Shown here piece after piece: positions 47,816-58,923 of a DNA stretch of 64,000 nt. A model generated the notes under the pieces. It was not told the DNA's origin, made no database searches, and saw nothing but the letters and a program-made list of their open reading frames with translations. Position 1 is the first letter of the stretch. Every line of letters begins with the position of its first letter. The DNA comes from Calendula officinalis (taxonomy: Eukaryota > Streptophyta > Magnoliopsida > Asterales > Asteraceae). The stretch covers positions 13,641,501 to 13,705,500 of the forward strand of contig OY970822.1 of NCBI GenBank assembly GCA_963853835.1. The letters are read 5' to 3'. Made by a program: the position numbers and the translations under genes.

Positions 47816-48205
47816 TACGAAATAGATATTTTAACCCTTAAATATTTATTTTCAAGTTTCGACCTTAATATTTTATTTTCAACCAGAACATTTTACTTTC
47901 AACCCGAACATGACAAACATAATCCGTTTAATTAAACAAATTAAATATGTAACGGTTAAGATGAGCCAATCATGTTGATTATTAAAATGTGTATATATAA
48001 TCTACTAAAGTAAGTCTAGTTTCTTGATAATTAATCAGGTCAACCGTCTAAATTATCATCAACTAATATCTAAGTTGTTTAATAAACGGATCAGTTGAGA
48101 CTTGAGACACTTAAAATTGATTTGAAATTTGTTTGTCTCAATATTAACTAGTTTATTTTAATGTTCGTCTCAAATTGAGTTTGGGGTTAGGAAGTGACTT
48201 TTTTC

Positions 48206-48630
48206 CATGGTTCTAAAAGGCGCGCCATGGCGGCGTCAAGGCGTGAGGCGCGGCGTCGACGTTACGAAACAGACCAAGGCGGCTAGGCTAGGCGTGGCGT
48301 GAGATAAGGCGTGATAAGGCGCGACAAGGCGCGCCTTATGGCGAGTTTTCTTGAAGGCGGCTTTGAAAAATGAATTTTTTTTAAAAAAAATGATAAAATA
48401 TATAATTATAAATTTAGATGTAATGTTTTTTATGAGCTTTATATATGAATTGTTATATAAATCAATAGATCTATATAATTTTTTTAATTAAATATACGTA
48501 TATATATAAATTATATAAAAAATTTGCCGCCTTAAATCACGCCTTGAAAAACGTCATGGCCCGCCATGGCTCGCCTTGGCTGAGGCTTGATAGTGCCGCC
48601 ACGCCACGCCTTACGCTTTCTAGAACCTTG
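48206..48630. mobile_element. hAT-type MITE with AAGGCG iterons
   Basis: Ends CATGGTTCTAAAAGGCG and the complement of CAAGGTTCTAGAAAGCG, with a perfect 8-bp target duplication CTTTTTTC at 48198-48205 and 48631-48638. Both arms are GC-rich arrays of AAGGCG, GGCGTG and CGCCAT motifs around an AT-rich centre. CpG density is far above the surroundings. Confidence 0.9.
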
Positions 48631-48638
48631 CTTTTTTC

Positions 48639-49789
48639 ATAGAAATAGAAGCTTACATTTATTTAATTTCACATGTATTTTTAGAATTAGGCGGCGTTTA
48701 TGGAATGCACATATCGACGGAAATAGAATATAAGGTTAAGTTGGTAGAGATATTGTGTTCGTTTACTGACACCAGGCTATGCTAAAAGTTTTGCTTTATT
48801 GCTTATATGCCTGTCTTTAACGTCAACTTATAAAAGATTAAACATTTATTTAGATGTTGTCATATTTAATTTATCTACTTAAAAATATTACAAGTAACAC
48901 AATATTTGACGTACAGTTAATCGTTTGATCATTTGTTTAAAAATATATATATATATAATTTTGAAAGGTATTAAAAATTATCATTTAAAACGAAAATAAA
49001 ACAACAACCTATCTTCAAGACTCGTCATCAGTATTTTGTAGTGAACTAACAATACCGCTATGGATTGTTGCATATAAATGATATGTTTGATTAGAAAAAC
49101 TTAAACCAAATTTTATAGAAAGGACACAATTAATATGATTTTGACATGACAAACAACAACAAACATCCCTATCAGTTGGATGCATCCATTGAACAATACT
49201 ATAAAGTGTAAATAATCATAATATTGCAAGTACAACCATCATTTCACATGTGCAACAAAACATTAGCTTAAACAAAACAACATAAACTGCAACAATATTT
49301 AATCCCGCCAAATAAGGAGGTAAGATTTAAACAATCAACCTACATCCGGAAGTAAAATGATTACTTCCAGAAACAACCTAAACGGTATTATTTAATCTAT
49401 AAACTCTAGAAATCGTTTTACTTCAAATTATAACTTTTAACATCAGATCTTAATGTACACTAATTTTTTGTAGAATTCAAAATATTTGTTTTACTTCACG
49501 TTATAACTTTAAGCATCACATATTTTTGTACATTAACAATCAACCGAGACCATAATATTCATTTATTGCAACACCGTAATCATTGACCATTAAAGATCAT
49601 GCATCTCACATGAGTCAAGCATAGATTGTCGGTACTACAAAAAGACTCAATGAGCAAATACTTGTATAGCAATGAAAAACCTTAAAACAGCAGTCATAAA
49701 GTCATCAAAATTGGATTTTACATTCTATGATAAATAAATGGTTGCATTATAATTTTCTCCACAACATGTAAAAAAACATCTGCTGATAC
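48639..49789. other. Intergenic, WDR12 downstream region
   Basis: AT-rich; the last part (toward 49790) is presumably the WDR12 3' UTR on the minus strand. No gene seen. Confidence 0.5.
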
Positions 49790-52282
49790 TCATGGAATAG
49801 AAATTTCAGAAGAAATTCTTAGCTTTGAATCTGCCCCACCGCTGACCACACTGTCTCCATTCCACCAATCAGCACATAACACCTGTCAATTTTTAATAAA
49901 GGTCACAGTGTTAGTTGATTTAAATAACTAACATTAACACCGACAAATGGAAAAAAAACTGTCAAAAAAAATAAAAATCAAATACCTTGTCCTCATGTGA
50001 ATCAATTACAGCTAATGGCCACTGCAAGAACAAGCGAAAATGATCAGTTTTATCAAAAGTATTTTATCAAATTTTAGAATCTTTATTAATTAATTAAAAA
50101 AAAAAAAGAGAGTAAATACCGCAGTTCTCAAGTCCCATAACATGACTTTTCCATCATAAGATGCAGAAAGCAAATGAAACCATGATTTTGTGTGCCACTT
50201 GCAAGCCGTTATCCATGAAGTATGGGATGAAAACTGGAAGCTAGGAGCCAAAGTTCCTGAAAATATTTATAATAACAATTTTTTAAATTAATAAAAATTC
50301 AATTTACATTTGTGTGTGTGTGAGAGAGAGAGAGAACCTGGTTTGCGTGGGTCCCAAATCCTAAGAATAGGATCAGAACCACCACCAGCAATAAGAGCAG
50401 AACTTTCACCACCAATATCAATGCAATTAATCACTTTCCCGCAAAACTGTATATATTCAGATAAAAACTCATTTAATTTATCATTATTTTTGCATTTTAT
50501 TTAAATATAAAAAAAAAAGAAACGTACCATGTTTAATGTATCTTTTCCGGTTTCAACGTCCCATCTTCTAATAGAATGGTCCCACGATGCAGAATAAAGG
50601 GTTCCATGTTCAGGCCAAACAACTGAAGATACACATTGTGTATGGCCCACAAGTGTAGATACAGCTTCTCCCTAAGAAAAAGTAGATTTTTGGTTATTTA
50701 AATACAATATAATATATTATTAGTAAATAATTTAATTAACATATAAATACCTCTGATTGAGATTCTTCATCCTTGTTGCCCTTTTTCCTTTTCTTTATTG
50801 ACACAGTATCTCCTCCTTCATTAGACTCTGTTTGCCACAAATTGATTCTACAATCCCAAGAACCAGAGCATAACTGTAAAATCAGGGGGAAAAAATAAAT
50901 AAACAAATCCAGCAAAAACATGCAATTTAGAATTATAAACCATTAAACAATGAGAAAAATACCATATCACCAGTAGGCTGTGCTGCAAGACTTTGCACAG
51001 AAGCAGTATGTCCACGAAGGGTTCTATAAGCCCTAAGTTTCAGGTTATCTTCTATTGTTTCTGCATCACACTATAAAACAAAACGTTATTTTTTGAAGTT
51101 TTTGATTTCAAGATTTGACATAATAAATTACCTTCCAGAGTTTAACAGTCTTGTCTTTTGAGCCAGTGGCAACAACCACATTGGTGTCATTTTCGTCATC
51201 TGCATATTCAGTTTGTATGATTAATAGAGATTAAAACTGTTTATATTCATCAAGAGCACGATAATCGTTTATATTCATACCTATTGATTTCACAACACCA
51301 ACTGATGTAACTGCATCATTGTGGCCCTCCAAAATATGTGTACAAACCCCAGCAGATTTCCATATCCTAAATTAATATACAAATGAACATATGAGAGTTA
51401 TTTCTTTCAAATTCATGGAGAAAGGAAAATATTTGGCATAATTGACAGAACATTAATGTCACCTTCCTAATCCATCATAGCAACCAGTCAAAATGAACCT
51501 GTAAAAAAAATGTAGAAAAATTTCAGTGAAGATAATTTAACCACTATCCAAAGATCAATTTATACAAAAAGATAATAATAATTAAGTCTACTGCTACATG
51601 CTTACCGACTTGAACCATCAACTGCACTGACCCAATCATCATGTAATGATGGATCTTCTTCCTTGCGTGGAGCTACAGCTTTTATGTATTCAATTTCTAG
51701 AATTTTCTCCTGTTATTGAACACATGTTGCAATCAGGTATCATGAGACAAATATGGAATGGCAAATGTGAATATCAAGATGTGAGCTTTTTGTATTTCTT
51801 CTATACATCTTATATGTTCAAATTAACTACCAATATATAACAGATCACACTAAGGTTAACTATGCTATAATTCAACGGCAGCTACGAAACAGGCAGCACA
51901 AGTTAGGGTTTTGACAGAAGAAAAAAAGTATACCGCTGAAATGCCTTTGGCGAGGAGAAAGCTTTCGAGTGACATCCTCACCAACTCGCCATCAATAAGG
52001 AAATCAAAAGGTTCAGGCGTCCAATCATCATTTACTAGAAAAATTAAGGTCAGATATCATTCAGTTTGCCTATTTAACATGACATGTAGGTTTGATCTTG
52101 CAAAAATATATTTTTTGTGAAGAGGATTAACCTTGCTGAAGAAGATTATTAACCACAGTAGATAGCCCCATCCTTGTGAGGTTAGAAGGTATTGCAATGG
52201 AGGTCGCCGGAGCTTTGAACGGCGCTTTAAGCTTCGTAACGAACCGCACTTGTACACTTTTTGATACATTGTCGATGTCCAT
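49790..52282 (-). CDS. WDR12: Ribosome biogenesis protein WDR12 homolog (Ytm1 family)
   Basis: Thirteen exons on the minus strand: 52282-52132, 52034-51934, 51709-51606, 51498-51463, 51366-51281, 51199-51132, 51070-50963, 50873-50751, 50671-50528, 50446-50338, 50256-50120, 50021-49986, 49882-49790. All are GT-AG in frame, 1296 nt, 431 residues, the plant family length. An N-terminal NLE domain (about 9-80, with VQVRFVTKLK and IPSNLTRMGLS) precedes seven WD40 repeats. Typical blades are TGSKDKTVKLWK, SGSWDCRINLW and SASWDHSIRRWD. There is a basic linker (SIKKRKKGNK) between repeats. It works with Pescadillo and BOP1 in the nucleolar PeBoW complex, maturing 27S/32S pre-rRNA and 60S subunits. 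RT3 lies 169 bp upstream of the ATG, and part of exon 1 is copied at 46.2 kb. Confidence 0.95.
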
Positions 52283-52450
52283 TCTTGCACACAATTCGGC
52301 GGAGATGAAAGAAAACTAGGGTTTATAGGAACGCCTATTCTTCAAAATAATAAGAATTTAACTTGAAAAGGTAACTTGCAAAATTGATACCTGTTTGAGA
52401 ACACCGTGTTGAGCGTCGGAGGCGGGAGACGAACGAAGGAGTGAGGGCTG
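52283..52450 (-). promoter_or_regulatory. WDR12 leader / proximal upstream region
   Basis: On the minus strand this contains TATAAACCCTAGTTTTC about 40-60 bases before the start codon and a donor-like CAG|GTATC at 52391/52390. The sequence GAGCGTCGGAGGCGG at about 52413-52427 recurs at about 57605-57619 beyond RT3. Whether transcription begins here or beyond RT3 (a TATATAAAGG-type box at about 57699-57707) cannot be settled by reading. Confidence 0.4.
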
Positions 52451-52743
52451 TGATATGAATAGGGTCACGTGCATAGCACGTGAGCGTTTTAATGAGCTGG
52501 CTTCCGTGACGGGAAAGTTAGTTTGTTATATTTCTGTTAGTTTGTTATATAAGAAGAACTCGTTCATTGTGTCAGTTTAGTTTTTGATTACGAACTGTAT
52601 TCTCTTCCATTTCTCTGTAATTGAACCAATGGTTCTCATTGTTCATCAATAAACTTTCGAGTTCTTCTTCCTTGGTAAGAATTCCTAAGCTTGTTGCGAT
52701 TGTTCTTTCAATTCTTAATTGAGTTCTAAAAACAATCTTATCA
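52451..52743 (+). repeat. RT3 5' LTR
   Basis: 293 bp, partner of 57290-57582. Two perfect CACGTG G-boxes lie near its start. The tail has TATATAAGAAGAAC (about 52547-52560), a likely TATA box for element transcription. Confidence 0.95.
52466..52482 (+). promoter_or_regulatory. Paired G-box (CACGTG) in RT3 LTR
   Basis: CACGTG at 52466-52471 and 52477-52482, five bases apart, about 80 bases upstream of a TATA-like box. The same pair is at 57305-57321 in the other LTR. G-boxes bind plant bZIP and bHLH factors (light, abscisic acid and stress responses). Confidence 0.7.
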
Positions 52744-52745
52744 AT

Positions 52746-52757
52746 TGGTATCAGAGC
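52746..52757 (+). other. RT3 primer-binding site
   Basis: TGGTATCAGAGC, two bases after the 5' LTR; initiator-Met tRNA type. Confidence 0.92.
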
Positions 52758-52796
52758 TCCTTTCTGGCAAATCGGAGATCAAAGTGAGTTACGACA

Positions 52797-55700
52797 ATGG
52801 TGATAGCAACCAGAGCTTCGTCAGTTGATGATCCAAATCGCGATCTGTTAGCAGAGATGATTCGAGCATCGACTGAAGACATTCACAGTTCGATTGCTGA
52901 ATTGAGCAAATCTGTTGAAAACCTCAATCGATCGATGCAATTGATGAATAACAGAGTTGACGGTGTACTTCTGGATCAACAATACGTTAATGGCGAATTG
53001 CAGAAGGTGAAGAATGGTGGACACAATCACCAGTTCACACGATTGACTAAACTAGAGTTCCCGAAGTTCTCTGGTGATGATGTGAAGGGCTGGATTTACC
53101 GTTGTCAACAGTTTTTCAAAGTTGATAACATCGATGAAGAGCAAAAGGTGAAATTAGCAGCTATACACCTGTACGATCAGGCATTGGTTTGGCATCAACA
53201 ATTTGTCAAACACAATGGTGAACACATTGTGTGGAAGAACTATGAGGAAGCTATTCTGAAGCGATTCGGAACAGTTTATGAGGATCCGATGGTGGATCTT
53301 AAGAATCTCAAACAAGATACAACAGTACAGGTATATCAAGATAACTTTGAAATACTGATTAACAAAGTAGAATTAGAGGAAGTGCATGCAATCAGCTTGT
53401 TTCTAGGCGGTCTTAAATTGGAGATTAGTATGATGATAAGGATGTTTAAACCTAAAACATTGGCTGATGCTTACTGTTTAGCTAAAATGCAAGAGGCTAC
53501 CATTGCAGCCTCCAAAAATAAAGCTGCAATTAGTCATTTTAGCAATAATAAGTTTCTTCCTAATAATAGAACTGCAGTCTACAATCCTAAGCCTGTGAAT
53601 ACGTTACCACTGGCCTTACCACCAATACCTAATCATAAACCGGTGAACACAAATAGGAGACAATTAACTCAAAAGGAGATTGCGGAAAAAAGAGCAAAAA
53701 ACCTCTGTTTTTACTGTGATCAAAGATATACTCCTGGCCATGTGTGTAGTGGACAGATGTATTCATTAGAGGTTGTAGCTGATGAAATTTTGGAAGGAAA
53801 TGGAGTTAATAGTACATTTGAGGTAGGAGAATCCTCTGGTACTTTTGATGATAACAATGCAGCTGCAGTGAATGAAATTTGTCCCCAAATTTCTTTAAAT
53901 GCATTATCTGGAACAAATGCTTTCCAAACTATGAAAGTAAGAGGCTATGTGGGAAAACAGGTGGTCCACATTCTGATTGATTCTGGCAGTACTCACAATT
54001 TTCTGGATGTACAAGTTGCCAAGAAGTTGGGATGTAAAATGAGACGAACTTGTCCCTTACAAGTTTCTGTTGCTGATGGTAATAAGATGGTCAGTAGTTG
54101 GGAATGTAAAAGTCTTAAATGGTCTCTACAGAACCAATTATATGTGGCAGATATGATGTTAATACCCTTAGGGGGATGTGAAATGGTGTTAGGAGTCCAA
54201 TGGCTGTCCACACTGGGAAACATACAGTGGAACTTTAAACAGTTAACCATGGAATTCCAGTATCATGGCAAAAGAACTGTTTTAAGAGGTTCACCTCATC
54301 CATCTGTACAATGGATGAATGGTAAGAAAAATGGTAAGAAAGCTAGTTTGTCCTCAATTTGGGTTTGTGTCTACCCAATTGAATGCTGTGTTCTGGAAAA
54401 TAAGCATGATATGACTATCCAGAAAACCAGTACAGATGGTAGACTTAAGCAATTATTGAAGAATTATGAAGATATTTTTGCTATGCCATCTGAGTTACCA
54501 CCAAAGAGGTCTCATGACCATACTATTCCACTTATGGAATCCACACCTCCTATTAATGTTAGGCCCTATAGACATCCACCTAATCAAAAGGATGCCATTG
54601 AAAATATGGTGCAGGAACTGTTGGAGGCAGGGGTTATAAGAACAAGTCAAAGTCCTTTTTCTTCACCAATTGTGATGGTTAAGAAGAAAGATGGTACTTG
54701 GAGAATGTGTGTGGATTACAGAATGCTTAATAAGTACACTATTAAGGACAAATTCCCCATTCCTGTGATAGAAGAATTAATTGATGAATTGTATGGATCA
54801 CAGGTATTTTCTAAGCTTGACCTCAGATCAGGGTATCACCAAATAAGGATGAATGAGCAGGATATCTGTAAAACAGCCTTTAGGACTCATGAGGGTCACT
54901 ATGAGTTCCTAGTTATGCCCTTTGGCTTAACTAATGCACCATCAACTTTTCAAGCTCTTATGAATAATATTTTCAAGCCTTTTTTGAGAAAATTCACCCT
55001 AGTTTTCTTTGATGATATCCTCATATATAGCAAGTCTTTTGAAGATCATTTGGTTCATCTTGAAATGATCTTGACTGTTATGAGGCAACACACCTTATTT
55101 GCTAAAATGAGTAAATGTACATTTGCTGTTCCACAAGTTGAGTACTTGGGACACATAATTTCTGCACAGGGGGTTGCTACAGATCCTAGTAAGATAGTAG
55201 CAATGACAGAGTGGCCTATGCCTACTAATATTAAGCAATTGAGAGGATTTTTGGGCCTAACTGGGTACTACAGGCGGTTTATTAAAAACTATGCTCATGT
55301 GAGTCAACCATTGACTCAATTGCTTAAGAAGAATGCTTTTAAGTGGCATGAAGGTGCTACTGCAGCTTTTCTGAAGTTAAAACAGGCTATGGTGGAAGCT
55401 CCTGTTCTGCAACTTCCTGATTTTACCTCCGAATTTGTGGTAGAAACAGATGCATCAGGTACTGGTTTAGGTGCGGTTTTGCAACAAAATGGTCATCCTA
55501 TTGCTTATTTAAGCAAGTCTTTGGCTCCTAAACATCATGCATTGTCTACATATGAAAAGGAACTTATGGCTGTGGTGTTGGCATTAGACAAATGGAAGGG
55601 TTACCTTATGGATGCTCACTTTAAAATTAAGACTGATCACTTCAGTCTTAAGTACCTTCTAAATCAAAGATTGAGCACTCCTTTTCAAATGAAATGGTTA

Positions 55701-57260
55701 CCTAAGCTAATGGGATTTGATTATGAAATCCTTTATAAGAAAGGGAATGAAAATGTAGCTGCAGATGCACTTTCCAGAGTACATCATGAAGGGGAACTGT
55801 GCAGTTTGGTACTATCTTCCATTAATACTGACTTGTTACAGAAAATAAAAGATAGTTGGATGTCTGATGTAGAACTGCAACAGCTAATTCAGAAACTGCA
55901 GGCTGATCCCAATGCTTCTCAAAAGTTTACTTGGCAAAATGGTATGTTGAGAAGGAATCAGAAATTGGTGGTGGGATCAGTGATGGAGTTAAGAAATCAA
56001 CTCATTAAATTCTTCCACAGTGATCCAATTGGTGGGCACTCCGGAATATTGGTAACCACAAAAAAATTGGAGTCTATGTTTTATTGGAAGGGATTAAAGG
56101 AATTGGTGAAAGTTTTTATCAGGAAGTGCGATGTGTGTCAAAAGAATAAACCTGATTTAAGTGCTTATCCAGGCTTATTGCAGCCGTTACCTATTCCTGA
56201 AATGATTTGGACTGATATCTCTATGGATTTCATAGAGGGTTTACCTTCTTCACAGGGTAAATCAGTCATTTTTGTGGTGGTTGACAGGTTGAGTAAGTAT
56301 GCTCATTTCATGTCCATGTCTCATCCGTTCTGTGCTAGCCAGGTGGCACAACTGTTTTTGGATAATATCTACAGGCTTCATGGACTGCCTAAAACCATTG
56401 TTAGTGATCGAGACAAGGTGTTTTTGAGCCACTTTTGGCAGTCCTTATTCAAGCAGTTGCAGGTGAATTTGAAGTTGTCTACTGCTTACCATCCTCAAAC
56501 GGATGGACAGACAGAAGTCGTTAATAGATGTTTGGAATGCTACTTAAGGTGTATGACTGGTGAGCATCCAAAGAATTGGGTGAAGTGGCTGGCTTTAGCT
56601 GAATTTTGGTATAACACCAATTTTCACACTTCAATTGCAACAACACCATATGAGGTGGTGTATGGACAACCACCCCCTATTCATATTCCTTATATGGGAG
56701 GTAGTAGTATGGTGGATGCAGTGGATCGGACATTGGTTCAGAGAGAACAAGCAATCCAGTTATTGCAATTCCACTTAAAACGGGCCCAAGATAGAATGGT
56801 TAATTTGGCCAACAAGAAAAGAACAGATAGGGAATTTGCTGTAGGGACATGGGTTTATTTGAAGTTGCAGCCCTACAGACAAGTTTCAGTAAGGCAATCT
56901 GCTTATAACAAGTTATCTGCTAAGTACTTTGGTCCTTTTGAGGTTGTGAGCAGAATTGGAAAAGTAGCTTACAAGTTGCAGCTCCCTGAAGGTTCATTGA
57001 TCCACCCAGTGTTCCATGTTTCCCAACTCAAGAAATGTGAAGGTCAAGTTCATCAGGTAGGCACCTTACCTGTGTGTGATGGTGGAGGCCAGTTGGTGGT
57101 GGAACCACAAGTAATTTTGGACAGACAATTGGGCCGACGTGGTAATAGGCCTATTATGAATGTGCTTGTGCAATGGACTAATCGTTCAAAGGAAGAGGCC
57201 ACATGGGAGGTGTATGAAGATCTCTTGAAACGATTCCCTGCTTTTGTTGATCATCCTTGA
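52797..57260 (+). CDS. gag-pol: RT3 Gag-Pol polyprotein
   Basis: Uninterrupted 1487 codons. The gag domain is at about 75-230 (LEFPKFSGDDVKGWIYRCQQ), with one zinc-knuckle-like motif at about 302-315 (CFYCDQRYTPGHVC). The aspartic protease has LIDSGSTHNF at about 393-402. Reverse transcriptase spans about 590-770 with FFDDILIYS at about 737-745 as the YxDD-box equivalent. RNase H has ETDASGTGLGAVL at about 881-893. Integrase has an HHCC finger at about 1073-1113 and D-D-E motifs near TDISMDF (1137), SDRD (1203) and QTEVVNR (1239). A GPY/F module follows (KYFGPFEVV), then a C-terminal chromodomain-like segment ending QWTNRSKEEATWE. All catalytic residues I can check are present. The gene ends 29 bp before the 3' LTR. 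Confidence 0.95.
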   Translation: MVIATRASSVDDPNRDLLAEMIRASTEDIHSSIAELSKSVENLNRSMQLMNNRVDGVLLDQQYVNGELQKVKNGGHNHQFTRLTKLEFPKFSGDDVKGWIYRCQQFFKVDNIDEEQKVKLAAIHLYDQALVWHQQFVKHNGEHIVWKNYEEAILKRFGTVYEDPMVDLKNLKQDTTVQVYQDNFEILINKVELEEVHAISLFLGGLKLEISMMIRMFKPKTLADAYCLAKMQEATIAASKNKAAISHFSNNKFLPNNRTAVYNPKPVNTLPLALPPIPNHKPVNTNRRQLTQKEIAEKRAKNLCFYCDQRYTPGHVCSGQMYSLEVVADEILEGNGVNSTFEVGESSGTFDDNNAAAVNEICPQISLNALSGTNAFQTMKVRGYVGKQVVHILIDSGSTHNFLDVQVAKKLGCKMRRTCPLQVSVADGNKMVSSWECKSLKWSLQNQLYVADMMLIPLGGCEMVLGVQWLSTLGNIQWNFKQLTMEFQYHGKRTVLRGSPHPSVQWMNGKKNGKKASLSSIWVCVYPIECCVLENKHDMTIQKTSTDGRLKQLLKNYEDIFAMPSELPPKRSHDHTIPLMESTPPINVRPYRHPPNQKDAIENMVQELLEAGVIRTSQSPFSSPIVMVKKKDGTWRMCVDYRMLNKYTIKDKFPIPVIEELIDELYGSQVFSKLDLRSGYHQIRMNEQDICKTAFRTHEGHYEFLVMPFGLTNAPSTFQALMNNIFKPFLRKFTLVFFDDILIYSKSFEDHLVHLEMILTVMRQHTLFAKMSKCTFAVPQVEYLGHIISAQGVATDPSKIVAMTEWPMPTNIKQLRGFLGLTGYYRRFIKNYAHVSQPLTQLLKKNAFKWHEGATAAFLKLKQAMVEAPVLQLPDFTSEFVVETDASGTGLGAVLQQNGHPIAYLSKSLAPKHHALSTYEKELMAVVLALDKWKGYLMDAHFKIKTDHFSLKYLLNQRLSTPFQMKWLPKLMGFDYEILYKKGNENVAADALSRVHHEGELCSLVLSSINTDLLQKIKDSWMSDVELQQLIQKLQADPNASQKFTWQNGMLRRNQKLVVGSVMELRNQLIKFFHSDPIGGHSGILVTTKKLESMFYWKGLKELVKVFIRKCDVCQKNKPDLSAYPGLLQPLPIPEMIWTDISMDFIEGLPSSQGKSVIFVVVDRLSKYAHFMSMSHPFCASQVAQLFLDNIYRLHGLPKTIVSDRDKVFLSHFWQSLFKQLQVNLKLSTAYHPQTDGQTEVVNRCLECYLRCMTGEHPKNWVKWLALAEFWYNTNFHTSIATTPYEVVYGQPPPIHIPYMGGSSMVDAVDRTLVQREQAIQLLQFHLKRAQDRMVNLANKKRTDREFAVGTWVYLKLQPYRQVSVRQSAYNKLSAKYFGPFEVVSRIGKVAYKLQLPEGSLIHPVFHVSQLKKCEGQVHQVGTLPVCDGGGQLVVEPQVILDRQLGRRGNRPIMNVLVQWTNRSKEEATWEVYEDLLKRFPAFVDHP

Positions 57261-57275
57261 GGACAAGGATTTTTC

Positions 57276-57289
57276 TAAGGGAGATGGAT
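57276..57289 (+). other. RT3 polypurine tract
   Basis: AAGGGAGATGGAT directly before the 3' LTR; primer for plus-strand synthesis. Confidence 0.85.
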
Positions 57290-57582
57290 TGATATGAATA
57301 GGGTCACGTGCATAGCACGTGAGCGTTTTAATGAGCTGGCTTCCGTGACGGGAAAGTTAGTTTGTTATATTTCTGTTAGTTTGTTATATAAGAAGAACTC
57401 GTTCATTGTGTCAGTTTAGTTTTTGATTACGAACTGTATTCTCTTCCATTTCTCTGTAATTGAACCACTGGTTCTCATTGTTCATCAATAAACTTTCGAG
57501 TTCTTCTTCCTTGGTAAGAATTCCTAAGCTTGTTGCGATTGTTCTTTCAATTCTTAATTGAGTTCTAAAAACAATCTTATCA
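57290..57582 (+). repeat. RT3 3' LTR
   Basis: 293 bp, one difference from the 5' LTR, followed by GGCTG. Confidence 0.95.
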
Positions 57583-57587
57583 GGCTG

Positions 57588-58923
57588 GACGGAAAAGGAT
57601 GTCTTGAGCGTCGGAGGCGGTAGCCGGACTGGAGAGAGGTCGGCGGAAGTGGTGTGAAAATTGAGAAACCCTAATCCGTAAAAGGAGGAAAGGAGCGTAT
57701 ATAAAGGGTTTTATTTTAAAAGAAGGGAATCTTGAATTCCAATTTTCTGAAAGCGGAGACAATGGGGTTGATGCATGAAACCAAATCTTCTTTGAATTAT
57801 GGGTGAACTGAACAGATCCCCTTGATATCCTTCTCGACGTGTAAGCTTTATATGCCTTTACGTAGTGTTTGGTATGGACGAATCAAAGAGAGAATGGAAT
57901 AAGCTATTCTAATGTAATACAAAAAAGTTATTTGTTATGTATTTGATAATACAATGGTTAATTACCTACATTACAATTCATGTTTTCTATTCCATAGGCC
58001 CCCCATGTATTATACCCCTTAAAACATAATTAGTATTTATATTATAAGGATATTTAAGTATTTTTAATGTAATTTCATTCATTTGGAATGTTTATTTATA
58101 CATACCAAACAAAAGACATTAATCATCCATTACATTCCAGCATAATTACCAAACATGACAATGTAATTGTAATTAACCATTCTATTACTTAGTTCATTCC
58201 ATTACATTGTTCATTCCATTACAGTTAGTCCAACCAAACATACCCTTAGAGTTTAAGGTGTGGTAATTAGTTAAAGTCATGTTAATAGCATTTTTACATC
58301 TTTAATACGAGTAGGATTTTAACATAAACTTTAAAATTACCCTCTCTGCATTACTGACTTAACATTCTTATAACAATCATTTGGAATCAACAAAAAAAAT
58401 ACCACCAACCAATCATAATTTACAAAATAAAAAATAACATCATTATAGGGAAACAATTGGTTTTGGCAGAGGTATTACAGCTCTCCCACACCGAGTGCTC
58501 TTATGATATCGGTTGCGAAAATGTACAACCACAGAATCTTCAAAGTTCTGCATAACATGATATTATTCACAAACATAATTAGTTTGTTACAAGCTTTATC
58601 TTGAGGTTAATATGGTACTTTTGCTACATTTCTATGTACTGTATATATACAATAGATTTAAGTTTATTTTTTTACTTAATCAGTTGCTTATACTTAAAAA
58701 AGCCATATATGCCATCGCTTTATACATATGTTTCTGGTTTTAACTTAAAGGCTACATATAAATAGTTAGATATTTTTACACAGGATTTTGTCCACATACT
58801 TGATATAAATCGCTGAATGCATTGTATCACAAATTCAAAAGATAAAATACCCATCGACAAAGCAATAAGAAATACCAATTATATATATGCATCAAATCCT
58901 AAACAACTAATCTTCCGATAAAC
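57588..58923. other. Intergenic between RT3 and HIR
   Basis: 57588-57770 looks like a displaced promoter or leader: GC-rich, CCCTAATCC motif, TATATAAAGG at about 57699. A MITE candidate lies at 57865-58245, and the HIR 3' UTR presumably lies just left of 58924. No other gene is seen. Confidence 0.5.
57865..58245. mobile_element. MITE candidate (TGTTTGG ends)
   Basis: GTGTTTGGTATGGAC at the left pairs imperfectly with the complement of the right end (GGGTATGTTTGGTTGGAC). The interior is AT-rich with repeated CATTCCATTACA and TAATGTAAT motifs. The target duplication is unclear. This type of end is common among plant Harbinger-like MITEs. Confidence 0.5.

Larger units (their letters stand above)
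52451..57582 (+). mobile_element. RT3: intact Ty3/gypsy chromovirus (possibly Reina clade)
   Basis: 5132 bp, LTRs of 293 bp (TGATATGA...CTTATCA), target duplication GGCTG at 52446-52450 and 57583-57587. I see one LTR difference (52629 A / 57468 C). It has a primer-binding site, one uninterrupted gag-pol frame and a purine tract, so it has everything needed for autonomous movement. Short LTRs, a single frame of about 1490 codons and a C-terminal chromodomain-like module point to a small chromovirus such as Reina. Clade assignment is by size and layout only. Confidence 0.95.
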
